Shown here: positions 53,041-64,000 of the stretch, piece after piece
How positions within the stretch are numbered: the first letter of the stretch is position 1
Layout of the letters: every line of letters starts with the position of its first letter
Assembly (NCBI GenBank): GCA_012656075.1
Contig: JAAKBF010000151.1
Span: 496,001 to 560,000, forward strand
Direction: 5' to 3'
From: Phytophthora hibernalis
Lineage: Eukaryota > Oomycota > Peronosporomycetes > Peronosporales > Peronosporaceae
Length of the DNA stretch: 64,000 nucleotides
The notes under the pieces: model-generated
The model's input: the letters and a program-made list of their open reading frames with translations, nothing else
Databases searched by the model: none
Told to the model about the DNA's origin: nothing
Position numbers and translations under genes: made by a program

Positions 53041-53830
53041 AGTAGGTAGCGCAGATACATGCATTAACTTCTTTTAGCCTTTCATACGAAAAGTGCATTG
53101 CACAAAACATCCCTACATATACTGTATGTATTGGTACATGTGTACACAACTTCGTCGTTCGCACAACACCTCTAGTCACTTGGTTCTACTATGCACCATG
53201 TTGAAGTGTGGTCGCAAAAATGCGATGTTCACACGTTATTAAATATCATATTACATTGCAGCTGTATTGTTTTTGCATTTAAGTACGACAAACACCTTCG
53301 CCACCAAATGTGCAAGCATTTCTTGCTACCAAGGTAAGGAACGCCATGTAATGGTGGCTTGCTTCGAAGCAGATGAAGTAAGATATTCAGGAAATAGTCG
53401 AACTATCACATGTAATACAGAAAAGTAGAATTGTTTTGGTTGGAGCAGTTAAAAGACAGTGAGGAGCAGGTTAATATTAACGACAGAACCATTGCGTATG
53501 TCAACAAGAAGCTAGCCAATATCTGCCAGCAACTGTACAATCAAGCAAAGCAAACGCGTTACTTCTGGTACATAGCTTTTCATACTACCTTAACCAGGAC
53601 TGTAGATTTTTACGGAATCGTCGATCACGAACTTTCAACGACACTCATACCTGTCGCTACATGTGGGTACTTGCAGTCGGTGTGTTTTACATGTGCATTG
53701 GGAGATCAGTGGATCGTTTGGTTTAAAAGCCAAATGCACAACGAGTGGTTCGGACCAGGTCCACATAGAATCCCTGATGCATCCTACCTCATACGGTTAT
53801 TTCTACGGTATGTGAGTGTTCTCTTGTATG
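53041..53830. other. Region with an unassigned plus-strand frame
   Basis: A 135-codon open frame (53431-53835) begins with a non-ATG codon and reads KKLANICQQLYNQAKQTRYF and further. I recognise no family. It precedes the interrupted ORF at 53832-54965 and may belong to the same decayed element. Confidence 0.3.
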
Positions 53831-53831
53831 T

Positions 53832-54965
53832 GTGAGCAGAGCCCCCATCGCGTTGAGACGAGGGCACTTTGGATACGAGCATGCTATTACTCGAAGCTTG
53901 AGGCCTGTACCTAGTGTAAACCAGCACGCGCTTGATAAACACTACAGAGTCTACATGTACACGACAAAAGGTCAGCGTCGGCACGAGTTCCACGACACGT
54001 CAAGGTGTACGGCGATCGTCTTCAAGTGTTCTAGATAGAGTTGTAAAATACCTGGTTAAATACAAAAATAGCGTTTCTCACAGTTAAATGCAGATTTCTA
54101 GCTGTTAAATACCGTTAAATATTCGGGCAAATGAGCTGAAATGGTGCAATCAATAAAGTCGGACTTTTGCGAATTTACAATGCTACACAAAGAAAGAGAT
54201 CGGCCGCCACTCTGCTGCAGCAGCCTAAGTTCTTGTGCGGATCGACGCAAAGGACTGCTCTTCAAGGTCAAGAACCATAGTGCCTAGCCGCAGGTCACGG
54301 AGCAGTTCATGTTAAAGGCGAATGCGTTTCAGTCGGAGCAGATATTAGCCCTTAATGCTAGTCAAGATGCGCGAGGAAGCGAAGGCTTCATGATGCGGCA
54401 CGCAGAAAGCGGGCAGATGAAGGCTATGGAGATAGTGAGCGCGGACAACGCTGCACGGTAAACGTGTTGCGTGTGCATCTTGCGCCATGGCCTCCTCTCA
54501 GAAGAGTCCTCTTGTCTTGCTTGAAGTGACCGCTTTGGAGGTCTGGTCCGAGCAGTTCTCATTGAAGAAGCTCATAATTACAGAAGTAGCCGATCGTCCG
54601 GAAAAAGTTAACGCGTATTTAACGTTTTTAAGACTAGAAATGTATTTAACCTATTTAAGTATTTTACTTTTTACAACTCTAGTTCTAGAACTCAAAGCTG
54701 TGAGACTGATGGCATCGACGCATGTCTACCACAGAGACACGAGGATAGCAGCGGAGCCTCTGCCTCGGAGCCTGTGGATATGTTGTGTTGGACACACATC
54801 AATACCTACAATGCTTCTTTGGAGGCATATGACAGAAGAACAAGCGCTAACAGCTCAAAATTACTTTTAACCAGAATGCCATACAACAGGTTTATGCTTC
54901 TTCGAATCCACACCAAAACACGCATAAGACGTCCAGTCTGCAAGATGGACAAGGGCTTTGATTAG
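53832..54965 (+). pseudogene. ORF interrupted by a hAT-type MITE, possibly a zinc-finger/MULE-like N-terminus
   Basis: The left part (53832-54035) reads HYRVYMYTTKGQRRHEFHDT and SRCTAIVFKCSR. If the inserted element and one copy of its target duplication are taken out, the frame continues without a stop from 54690 to 54965 (TQSCETDGIDACLPQRHEDS; LEAYDRRTSANSSKLLL). The pattern YxxYxxxxGxxR...CxAxI resembles the N-terminal zinc-binding part of ZSWIM/MULE-like proteins, but this is weak. The open frame on both sides suggests a relatively recent insertion. Confidence 0.4.
54036..54681. mobile_element. Non-autonomous hAT element (646 bp) with perfect 8-bp target-site duplication
   Basis: The ends are TAGAGTTGTAAAA at 54036 and its reverse complement with extra A at 54681 (TTTTTACAACTCTA). 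They are flanked by GTTCTAGA on both sides (54028-54035 and 54682-54689). An 8-bp duplication and TAGNGTTGTAAA-type ends are typical of hAT elements. Subterminal regions carry repeated GTTAAATA motifs, possible transposase binding sites. There is no transposase. Short frames inside are not convincing. Confidence 0.85.
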
Positions 54966-55042
54966 GAAATCTGGCCAGTCGAATCTGCAGCTCTCCGCAG
55001 GACGCACTTTCCATCTTCCCACCCGTGGACCAGACCTGCAGA

Positions 55043-55549
55043 ATGGCCCGTATTATCACCTTAGTCGCCTTCATCGCCCTCTGCATCGGCGTACAAGGCG
55101 CATCAAATAGCTCCTCGTGCTCGACCGTCGAGTTGCAGCGAGTGCAGAAGCTCATCTCGGAGATTCGCACGTCACTTGAGTCGGATTCCAGCAGCGAAGC
55201 CGCGAGCGTTCTGTCCACGTGCAAGGAGGCGCTGACCTTTGACTTGTCGGCGACCGGAGAGGACGACGACAAGTGCGCCAACGATTGCGTCGCGTGGGTC
55301 GAAGGCGTCGTGGACGCTCCGACGTGCGACGACGAGGAGATGCTCACGTACCATCGACGGATGGCCGCGTATCTGACACAATGCAACGAGCACAAGCAAG
55401 TGAGACTGCAGGAGTTGGAGTCCTTGGACGGAGTGGAGCACTCGAGCAGACTGCGCGGACTGGCGGCTGGAAACCTCGAAGAGCGCAAACTCGGAGTCAA
55501 GGGGCTGATGGACGCACTGCTCGTGGTCACACTCAACAACGCACTGTGA
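55043..55549 (+). CDS. Secreted six-cysteine protein (168 aa), distantly elicitin-like
   Basis: ATG 55043 starts a clear signal peptide (MARIITLVAFIALCIGVQGA). The mature part has six Cys in helical context with spacing C-x33-C-x17-C-x3-C-x12-C-x18-C, then a helical C-terminal region with RLRGLAAGNLEERKLG. Elicitins also have six Cys with a close central pair, but with different spacing (C-x23-C-x23-C-x4-C-x14-C-x23-C), so membership is uncertain. It is probably a secreted or effector-type protein. Intronless and unbroken. Confidence 0.65.
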   Translation: MARIITLVAFIALCIGVQGASNSSSCSTVELQRVQKLISEIRTSLESDSSSEAASVLSTCKEALTFDLSATGEDDDKCANDCVAWVEGVVDAPTCDDEEMLTYHRRMAAYLTQCNEHKQVRLQELESLDGVEHSSRLRGLAAGNLEERKLGVKGLMDALLVVTLNNAL

Positions 55550-56843
55550 AGGATGAAAGAGGTGAAGAAGGTGCCAAGACTATTTATCGCCAAGCAGGAC
55601 AGAGTCTAGCTGTAGAAATAACCATTATCCAAGTTGAGTGCAGTGCGTAGCGTTGCTCGTAAATGAAACAAGCATTCGTTCGTTGACTCGTTCGCATGGT
55701 TGCCCGTCTCAATTTGAGACTCTCAAAGAACAAGTTCCTTGCTTGTAACGGCGGAATAAATCGACAATCAGGGACGCTGTTTCGACGCTCAAATGAACGT
55801 TTAAGCTTGCAGGTACGAATATGACATGTCCGTTTTAAAGAAGCAAGAAACAAAAAGATTGAGAATATTACTACGTAGTACTACAGTAAAAGCAATGAAA
55901 TTCGGTTGCGATTGATCAGGGTTAAAAAGCTCTAGATTTGACTCTACACATAGGCTTCAGAGTTGGATTATCTTGTAAACATCATTTCAATCGCGATACA
56001 ACGAGGTTTGCTGCGCTGTGAATGCGAGAAGGTCAGTGCAAGGATGACTACGTTTTTCAACACCTTGAGGGCCACTACAGCCCTTCAGAGAGATTCCCAT
56101 TGTCAAATTCATCACTCCTTCTCGCTTCACACGACACCGGAAACAACACATAAGACACAGAGACTAACTACTGGTGGTTGAGAATCAGATAGGAGCGAAA
56201 GACTTTGATGGATCGTTCTCAACAGTGCCTTGAAGGCAGTTCAGTTGAACTATGCAATTGTGAATCATCACCTCCTCAACCACACAAAAGATACAAAATA
56301 CAGCACGCACCAGAGTTCAGCAAGCTCAGTTGGAAGGCAGCAGAAAGTGATTCTGTTTTCAGCGGCAACACGATGATCGCCTCAAACAAACACAAAATAT
56401 CCTTTCTTTCATCAACGCTCACACAAATACACAGATACAATAGCTGCACAGCGGACTCAGGCAGTATGAATACAACAGCCGTCCACACGAGCTAAAGCTT
56501 CTCGGAAGGTGTCCTAAGTTTGAGTGTCATCCTCATCCGCACGCACAAATAGGTAGATACAAATACACAGAAATACACCAGAATGGATCGATCAAACTAG
56601 CACCAACGTCCTGGCAAAAGAACGTCGGGTCTTTCGGTTGAACTCAGCGTCGGTCGTATGGGGAAAGAAGTTTGTCCTATCATCTCGATCACTGGAGAAG
56701 GGGCCTGAACCTGTTCGTCTTGTAGTCGCTGGGACTGGAGATGGAAAATTGGTAATGAGCTGAAGGTTTGGGCCCCCAGTCAACGGATACGGCCCACTCC
56801 ACAGCCAGTCGTTGAACTAAGTGCGATTACGAGTAAAAACGGT
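55550..56843. other. Intergenic region
   Basis: 1.3 kb, AT-rich, with only short frames lacking motifs (for example 56205-56495). Nothing supported. Confidence 0.45.
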
Positions 56844-58799
56844 TCAGGTCAAAATTATTCTGTCTCGCGCAGTAGTGGCCAAATATGTGACGTGTGGGGT
56901 AATGGCTACACAAAAGGCAACCTTCCAGTCCGAGCAAAAGTTGAGGTCGTCATCCGGCCGGTAGTCCTCCGAGGGATCAATGTCGAATTCCTCCCGAAGC
57001 CACGCCAATATGTGTGAGCTGATTCTACCACAAACCTTCCAATCAATACTGTAAGGCTTCATTTCTGATACCAGAAGAGAATTGTATCAAAGCAACCAGA
57101 CACCACGGCATCGGACATGAAGACCGATCTGTACCTTTTCGTCGGCGGCTGTGCGACCAGCCATCGGGTCACGGATAAGCACCTGCAGCCAACACTGCTG
57201 TAGATATTCAACGCCTTGGTCGAGTATCCTTCTTCGGGTCGATTGGCACGCAGCCATTTCATTACGGTTAAGTGCCCTTGGATAGCTGCCGCATCCATTA
57301 CCATGGTCGTGTAGTGCTCCGATCGGTTCTCGTGCAACTACTGGACTAGATTCAAATGGCCCCAGCGCGCAGCACCTCCCATGGCGTATTCAGTTGACTC
57401 TACTGTATGGTAGTGTGGTCGCACAGCCACTGCACCACGTGCAAGTGACCATGTCTAGCTGCTTCACTAGCCGCTTTGCCCATCACTTTTCTGTTTGACT
57501 GCCAAGCATCGTCGCTGCGCTTCCGTTTGTTGCCAGTTTGCGCAGTCACCACTTCATAGAGAAACTGGAGTAGTACAATGGAGTACAGCTAGGTGACCAT
57601 TGCCCGCTGCTGCAATCATTTCGCCTTTAAACGGCCAACTTGCTTCGTAATCGTCGCTAAACTCAGTCCACAACCATTGTACATGTACAACATCCAAAAA
57701 GCCATTTTCGCAGCGTCCTCCATAATATGATTGCATCCCGGAAATCTTCGAGCTCTCAGATACTTGGCAACCTCCATGTGTCCATTTGCAGCTGAATTGA
57801 GAACGACACAGGTGCTCCATTTACCATAATTGTGATCCAGCAGCTATTTCACAACGCCCAAACGCCCATGCACCGCTGCAGCTTGCAGCGCTCTCTTAGC
57901 CAATTATTTGTCGACAGCGATGCTGTTCCTTCAAATATGGTCTGTAAACCACCACACACCACAGGCAGCGGACTGCGCCCACAAGCACCGGCAAATGCCC
58001 CACACACGTCATGGGCCAACTTCGATTCCAGTGATAACGTCCACGTGATCGTTTGGGAGCCAAACTTCGTAGCCTTCCCTTTCTCCATCCGCGAAACCCC
58101 GTCTAACCATCCACTGGAGCATCGGTAGATTCCCCACTGCGGCAGTCTCATCGAGTAGATCGAAATGTCCTCCTGCTCGATACCCAGTGACACTAGAAAT
58201 TGAACAAGAGTGAGATCCCCACCACTGCGCACAACATACTTCAACACTCTGCCTTCTGTGCGGATTTCACCAAGCGCACAACAGCATGATGACCATTCTT
58301 CGTAGCCAATTGAAGATCGTTGCGGCCCCATGTTACTCCGTTTCCCTCGTTGGGTTCTTCCGTGCTGCCTTCGTCTACACCAGAGTCTCCCCCATCAAAC
58401 GCACTCTCATATGCTTCCTGTGTCAACTCGATATCGTTCTCCAGCAGGAACTCCAGAATCGCCAGTTAACCTGTTGCTGCTGCTTCCTCCCCCACTTCCA
58501 CCTCACTCACGCAGCACGAGAAATGACCAAGATCCACTTGACCATAACCAGATCTTTTCGGCGAATAGCTTGAACCAGTGACTGCGAGAACTACATGTAG
58601 AGAGCCAACCGTACAGGCCAGGTGCAGCGGGATATCGACCGTAGAGTCCAAGAACGTCGAGATGAGGTCGACGACATGTGGCAGGACAAGGAGTGAGGAC
58701 TGAGCACGGAGAGGGAGAGTCGCTGTAGACAGCGGAGAGGGTTTTACGCTGGAGGTAACTGTAGGGGTGAGCGCCATTTCACCTTTAGATATTGACGGT
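56844..58799 (-). pseudogene. Decayed ankyrin-repeat gene
   Basis: On the minus strand the N-terminal segment (SSLLVLPHVVDLISTFLDST, VDIPLHLACTVGSLH) is followed by scattered ankyrin-like units in changing frames, for example AAGNGHLAVLHC (57640-57560) and AAAIQGHLTVMKWLRANRPE (57300-57220). The last segment is WLREEFDIDPSEDY (about 57000). GHLxVxKWL units are typical of the large oomycete ankyrin families. At least five frame changes and several stops make it a clear pseudogene. Confidence 0.6.
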
Positions 58800-58990
58800 A
58801 CTGGGCGACTTGCAATTGTATAAAGTGCTTGATGAAGAATCTTCATGAAGTCGTGCCGGTTTGTTGCTATTATGAACAGGTCCCTTCGATTGAGGTTTGC
58901 CCATGGCTAATGCGGTTTGCAAAGCAAGTTGAACGCATCACATTGATATTGTCGGACCTCGATCCGTGTGCTTCAAACGCATTTAGGAAT

Positions 58991-61164
58991 TTACAGGTAA
59001 ATCTTCTTGGTCTGGTCGCGCTTGGCGTGCAACACGATGGCATCCACGACATACTCGTTAAAGAGAAGACAGTCGCCGTTCGCGAAACGCAACCGCTTCT
59101 TGTGCACCACGTCCGGGTACAAGTCGTCCGTCAGGATCTGCACATATTGCGCGGCTGGGGTCGTGTCAGGCGACAACTTTACTCGCGACGTCGGCAAGTA
59201 AATAACGCACAGCATGAGAAGCACGATGAAAATGCACCCCGCCACCGTCACCAACGCAGTCGCAGTAGGAACGTTCACTTCAATGTCCGTCGTTGGTACG
59301 GTACCATTAGAACCGGAACCACTTGACACCATCACAGCAGACTGAATCAGACGCCGTGACACAGCATCCGCGTACGATATCGGCACTCCAAGTTGCAACA
59401 GGTAAAAAGCGCCGAAGAATACATGTCCGGAGACGGTCGACCGTCCAGATACAAGTGGTTCGTCTCAAGGTGAGTCAAATACGAATCCACCAGTGGAGTA
59501 CACTCGGACGAACTCGGATGCACGAGTTTTCCATTGGATGACACGAGGCGGTGCCACGTCGTGAGTGCATCGTTGTCGGAGCGACTCACATCGGGAATCG
59601 TGGCTGGACGCAACGTCACAAGGGCAACTGGGTGCACTGCGTGCTGCGTGGCCAGCGCGTCCTTGCCAGCCAGCAACACGCCATCGCCAGTTGCAAATGG
59701 CAGACTCAACCCGATACATTGCTGCTCGTCTTCATCCGCACACGCGGCGTCGTGACGAATATGCAACGGACTCAGCTGCCATGAAAGCTTCCCGACTGAG
59801 ATCGTCAACACCTCGTGTGGTTCGTGTGACGCTCCAATCTCCCGAACATACTGATTCCCGACACTATAAACCAAAGCGGAATCCTCGTCTTGCTCAAACG
59901 ACGCGATCGACACGCCTGGGTGCAGGTGAAGTTGATCCAAGACGCTCGATGAGGTAGCATACACACACCCAGAGGCTCCACACAGTGTCGTTCCCTTGCT
60001 GTCGGCCTCGACAGGGACGGAAAGTGTCAGACTGGTGAATTGCACATCTTCTGTCAGTTCTTGGTGTTCAAGACGCAGAACCAGATCACCCACTCGCGTG
60101 CTGCTGGGCAGTGTTGTCTTTAATTCACTCGCAACAACATGCACCAGGTCATCAAAAGTCTGGGGAACGAAATCACTCGTCGAACCCGCTAGACGCAGCT
60201 TTACCATTCCGTGCTGGAACGTCGAGTACAGCTCAGCCATATTCCAATCCTGTGCCACCACATACTTCTCACGATTGCTCAGATAGTCTCGCAGCGGGAT
60301 GTCTCCAGAAGTAGTAGACTCAACGGACGAAAGCAGCGCAGCGTTCCACGCGTGCGACGGAAAGCTGAAGCTCACGGACGTGGTGTCCACATCGTCAGCC
60401 CAGGCTCCCCACTGCTTCTCATCCTGTTCTGCCCCGTTGCAGGTCTCTTGGAACTCGAATGGCGTCGTAGCTCCAGTCACCGACGTCCTTAAGATCGAGT
60501 GCAGCACATTAGCCTCCGAGTCCACCGCCCAGGGCGTCTCCATCTGCAGCAACATCCCTGGCAAACCGTCGGACATAGTTAACCGTCTGGATTCACCTGC
60601 TTCCATGGTCGTTTGACCCACGTAGACACTGGTAAAGCCGACGTTCATGAGGATGATGACCGTCTTCAGTCCCCAGAAGATGCCGCGTGCTTTACCCACC
60701 GAGTGCACCCGTGCCGGTTGGTCTCCTGGATACAAACTGCAGTTGTGCAGATAAGTTCCTAGAGTGGGGAAGATGAGCGTCTCGCAGAAGACCTCAAAGA
60801 CCTTCCCACCAGCAAACAAAATGTAACCGAAGAGCGTGTTGTAGTCCTCCACGACGGACGAGGCTTTGGTGGACAGCGTCTCGTTGGCTGTCAGTCGGTT
60901 GGCGTACACGTGCGTGAGCGTTTTCTTGTTGCTCGTGAGCAGCGCGAAGCCGAACGCGAAGACGAGCGCCACGACGACGCACAGCAGGAAGCGCGCGAGC
61001 CGCAGACTCATGTCCACGATCGTGTTGCGGTCTGCCAGCGCGTTGGTGCGCGTCATGTCGGTGCCCGCCTCGAAGCTCTGCTGCAGGTGATCGACGGGGA
61101 GAGAAGCCGCCATGAAGCTCGAGTGGGGGACGGAAGACTGAGCGCCATGCGACTGCAGCTCCAT
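58991..61164 (-). CDS. Large multi-pass membrane protein of unknown family, paralog 1 (one frame break)
   Basis: ATG 61164 (MELQSHGAQSSVPHSSFMAA). An N-terminal membrane helix (LLCVVVALVFAFGFALL), two further helices (LFGYILFAGGKVFEVFC; FWGLKTVIILMNVGFTSVYV) and a large, presumably extracytoplasmic domain (about residues 170-580) with paired Cys (LCGASGCVYA). At about 59425 one C is missing from a CC run. With it restored the frame continues through GAFYLLQLGVPISYADAVSR and a last helix (VTVAGCIFIVLLMLCVIYLP) to a cytoplasmic tail ending KKIYL at 58991. The whole plan matches the divergent neighbour. No known domain. Confidence 0.65.
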
Positions 61165-61569
61165 TATTGGCGTTGGAAACGGTTGTGATATCGTTGGTAT
61201 GACTGAGTAGGGGTGGATTCAGATACAGAGGCGAATGTTTCAGTAGTTGGCAGACTTTAGAGTGTGATATATTGTATGGGATTTTATAGCTTCATGGGGT
61301 GGAGATATCACTTCTGATGTGGGTGTGGATTGCTTTCTCTTCAGCCTGATAGCTTCATCGGCTAAGTTGTCTTAGCGTAGCAGACCCATTGTTGCCAACT
61401 TGGCGGTGGTGAAGCCAGTTGTTCGCCACGTTGGTAAAGATAGGTTCATAAACGGTCTGAGTTTAGTCGCCATTTCGTACCCTGACAAAACCTTCCATCC
61501 ACATAGTGACGTCTCTCTCAATTACCATACGCCCCGTCCGCTTACAAACGTCAAGGTAAAATAACGGTC
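61165..61569. promoter_or_regulatory. Divergent promoter region of the membrane-protein pair
   Basis: 405 bp between two ATG codons facing away from each other. CTCTCTCAATTACCAT (about 61512-61527) is a weak initiator-like candidate for the plus gene. No TATA box. Confidence 0.35.
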
Positions 61570-63854
61570 ATGCCGCCCCCTCCACCTCCTGAATCGCTCA
61601 GAGCGCAAGCCGACGCCAAGCACGAACTACACCTGGCCGAACGCCGTCAATTGGAGCAGGAGCGCATGTCTTCGTACACGGACGACGCCTTCGAGTGCGA
61701 GTCTCCTCACGCCATGTTGGCCAGCAGTCGTGGCGTTCCCCCTGAGCCGACGCCTCCGTACCTGGTGGTGGACAACATCGGACGTCTGCGCGTGGACAGC
61801 GTGAGCGACAGCGACGCACATGAGGACGTGGCGTACGGGGAGTTGGCCCAGCCTAGACCTGAGATCATCCTGAGGTGGAAAAGGTTCGCGGTGCTCGTGG
61901 TGCTCACAGCCGCCGCCATGTCAGGAATCGCCGCTTGGCTGCGCGAAGGTTTCGTGGTGGACCGCAACGTCCCTGGGGTCGACGCAGTGAGCAAAGTGGA
62001 CACTGTCAACTCGTATATTGGTCTGATGATGGGCTTCATTGAGTCCTTCGTGGGGCTGGGGGTGGAGGAGATCTTCCCCGTCTTCATCGTGTACCTGCAC
62101 AACCTTCGATGGTACCCGGGAGACGACCCAGCCACCAAGAAGCAGAGCAAGTTCAAGAAGTTCGCACTTACCATCTTCATCCCAGCAGTTATGATGGCTG
62201 TGGGCAGTTCGCTCTCGGCTGTGCAGGCTAATCAGAAGGACGACAACCCAGTGGCTGCTACCAACTCGACGGTGACGAGGTTTTTGATGCAGGAAGAGAT
62301 AGAATTGGAAACTGGAGGATTGACGGACAGTATTCTGAAGACGGCGCTGAGCAGGAAAGTGAACCCCATGCAGCCGCTGGACTTGTCGGTGTGCAATGCA
62401 GAAAGGTTTGAAGCTGAGACGCTGCTGAGTGCAGCCCCGAAGGCCGTGTTTGGCTTCCCTCTAAACGAGTGGGGCGCGGAATTCGCCAATGGATGGAAGA
62501 AGCAAGAAGCGACGAAACGATTCGAGGTTTCGTACCCTGGTGATGTACAGGAAGATGTGACTCTGAGTGAGGTCATGCCACTGGCTACGGCCTACGAGTT
62601 GTGGCTGCAGGGAGAAGCTGCACTACGCAATAGTTTGAGAGCTTCTGGTAAGGGTAAAGGGACCTCCCAACCGTCGAGTACTGGCGAGCTCTTGGATGAT
62701 GTCTTGAAGGCCCTTGTCGATATGGGGCTACCTCTGGCTGATAATGCTGCTTTGGATACCTCGTTCGAGACATTGACGCTGAGCTCCTTGATGGACCTAG
62801 ATACGATGACAGTGAAAGTGCCGCTGAGTGGCAAGAGCAATGCTTCCGTTGTGTGTGGCGATGCCAGCTGTGCGTTGTTGGAGCCTCAGCTGAGTCTTGG
62901 ACAGCGACTGCCGCGCAAGCAGATTGGAATGAGGCAAATGGATGCAAATTGCTCAGCAACGGCGGATTGCGACGCTATCCCCACTGCAGCCTTTCTGTAT
63001 GGCTTTACAACGGTGACGTCGGTTGTTTCCGACCAAAAGAGTGGCGCTACTACAGTGATTCGCTCGCTAGTGCTTTCTTTCGCTCGTCTGTCATGGAGAT
63101 TTGACACTGCTGCGTACGAGTGTGAAATGGAAACCTCGGGCCAAGACTGCCACGTACTGCATCACCAACTTGGTGACGGTGAGCGTCATTTGGTCGTCCC
63201 CAAGCAATGGCTCCCAGCTCAGCTTCAAGCTGGCAGGTTTTCTTCTCAAATTTCGCTGGTGCAGCTCCTTGAGCCTAAGGCCAAACTACAAGGGTTTGGC
63301 TTCGCAACGCTACAGTACTTGGAACCGTGGCCTCGACAAGAGGCAACAAGTTGCTCTGCGGCTGTCGACACATATCTCAAGTACGTGGATACCAATCACT
63401 TTTACATGGGTGGCGCCATGATCGACACCATGGCAGCGTCGGCGCTGCTCTTCATTTTCAAAATGCTCGGGTCATGGATAGCGCGCCAGGTGTGGAGATC
63501 ATGACGGCCCAGCGACATCTTGAAGATACGACAACACGCAGGGTGAAGGTCTTCTTAACGAACACCACAGTCGGCAACGCTTGTACCTGGACAGGATGTG
63601 GCGTACTGCTAATTCTGACTATCCTGGTTCTCGTACTGCCAAATGAACGTGCTAGGATCTCACCACCGCGTGGCGGAAATGCTCGTGCTGAAAGGTTCGT
63701 GGCTGTGCAGACAGAGCAGGTTTACCCAAATCTCATTTACAAGAAGCGCTTCCTGATCGGCAAGACAGGCGAGGAAATCAAGTTCGGCGAATTCGCTGTT
63801 GAGTCCGTCGGGCTGCACCATAAGATGGAGGAAGACGAGCAGATCTACATTTGA
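61570..63854 (+). CDS. Large multi-pass membrane protein of unknown family, paralog 2 (one frame break)
   Basis: ATG 61570 starts a Pro-rich N-terminus (MPPPPPPESLRAQADAKHEL). Helices: FAVLVVLTAAAMSGIAAWL, IGLMMGFIESFVGLGVEEIF and LTIFIPAVMMAVGSSLSAV. It shares RWYPGDDPA with LYPGDQPA of paralog 1. A large domain with paired Cys (VCGDASCALL) follows, then CSAAVDTYLKYVDTNHFYMG (CTPLVDSYLTHLETNHLYLD in paralog 1). At about 63470 one G is missing from GGG. Beyond it the frame reads VMDSAPGVEIMTAQRHLEDT, a last helix (VLLILTILVLVLPN) and the tail YPNLIYKKRFLIG ending at 63854. Family unknown. Confidence 0.65.
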
Positions 63855-64000
63855 GCGGGCTATGAGTTGAATGTTGTAAAATTGAATCGCCAATCAGTGA
63901 AACTACTAAACGCAGCATCGCGTAAATAAATGTTCAAATCGGTCATTGGATGCGATGCTGCTTGCTGTGTCCGAAATTGCGGTGCAAGTCCGCTTTCACT
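63855..64000. other. Right edge of the window
   Basis: 146 bp after the stop of paralog 2. AATAAATG near 63927 may serve as a polyadenylation signal. No other feature. Confidence 0.3.

Noticed and set aside
55463..55510. Possible RxLR-dEER effector motif (RLRG...EER)
   Set aside because: The sequence is RLRG rather than R-x-L-R and lies near the C-terminus (about residue 140), not within 60 residues of the signal peptide.
1..64000. tRNA, rRNA genes or CRISPR arrays
   Set aside because: I saw no tRNA-like A and B boxes with a foldable cloverleaf, no rRNA sequence and no regularly spaced direct repeats; the only tRNA-related sequence is the retroelement primer binding site.

Overview
The window looks like nuclear DNA of an oomycete, most likely Phytophthora or a close relative. 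The evidence is the very short GT-AG introns (about 60-95 nt), the compact GC-rich host genes, initiator-like motifs of the oomycete type just upstream of starts, START-FYVE paralogs, a secreted intradiol dioxygenase family, and a dense mix of Gypsy, Copia, MULE, hAT and piggyBac-like remnants. There is no bacterial operon structure, and I found no tRNA, rRNA or CRISPR array. Species assignment is inference. Region 1 (1-24000) is an accessory region made almost entirely of broken mobile elements. From left to right it holds: a Gypsy element with gag zinc knuckles, an aspartic protease and a spliced antisense gene next to its 3' LTR; a gag 5' half and 5' LTR of the same family in the opposite direction, joined exactly at an LTR end; a Mutator-like element carrying a Ulp1-type SUMO-protease domain; a minus-strand Copia element with a 380-bp LTR, interrupted by a 1.37-kb element with 23-bp terminal inverted repeats; a second Gypsy element that also has an antisense reading frame ending at its 3' LTR; and a 269-bp piggyBac-like MITE with TTAA duplications. 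Region 2 (25300-49000) is mainly host genes: a C2-domain protein; three START-FYVE paralogs in +,-,+ order; an ankyrin-type protein; the mitochondrial tRNA-modifying enzyme MTO1/GidA with two introns; several small membrane proteins, including a tandem two-helix pair; a tandem pair of three-exon ceramide synthases with identical exon lengths; a small unknown protein; and a head-to-head pair of D-2-hydroxyacid dehydrogenases. Region 3 (49000-64000) has two intradiol dioxygenase genes forming a 1088-bp inverted repeat, a non-autonomous hAT element with a perfect 8-bp target duplication inside a reading frame, a secreted six-cysteine protein, a decayed ankyrin gene, and a divergent pair of large membrane proteins of unknown family. 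The dominant process in the host part is local duplication: almost every host gene has a neighbouring paralog in tandem, divergent or inverted order. Several otherwise intact host genes are split by one or two single-base breaks, mostly in homopolymer runs, so consensus sequencing error must be weighed against real pseudogenisation. The most distinctive observations are the intron-containing antisense gene placed next to a Gypsy 3' LTR (with a parallel case in the second Gypsy element), the possible auto-integration structure, and the dioxygenase inverted repeat whose near-identity stops at the coding boundaries.
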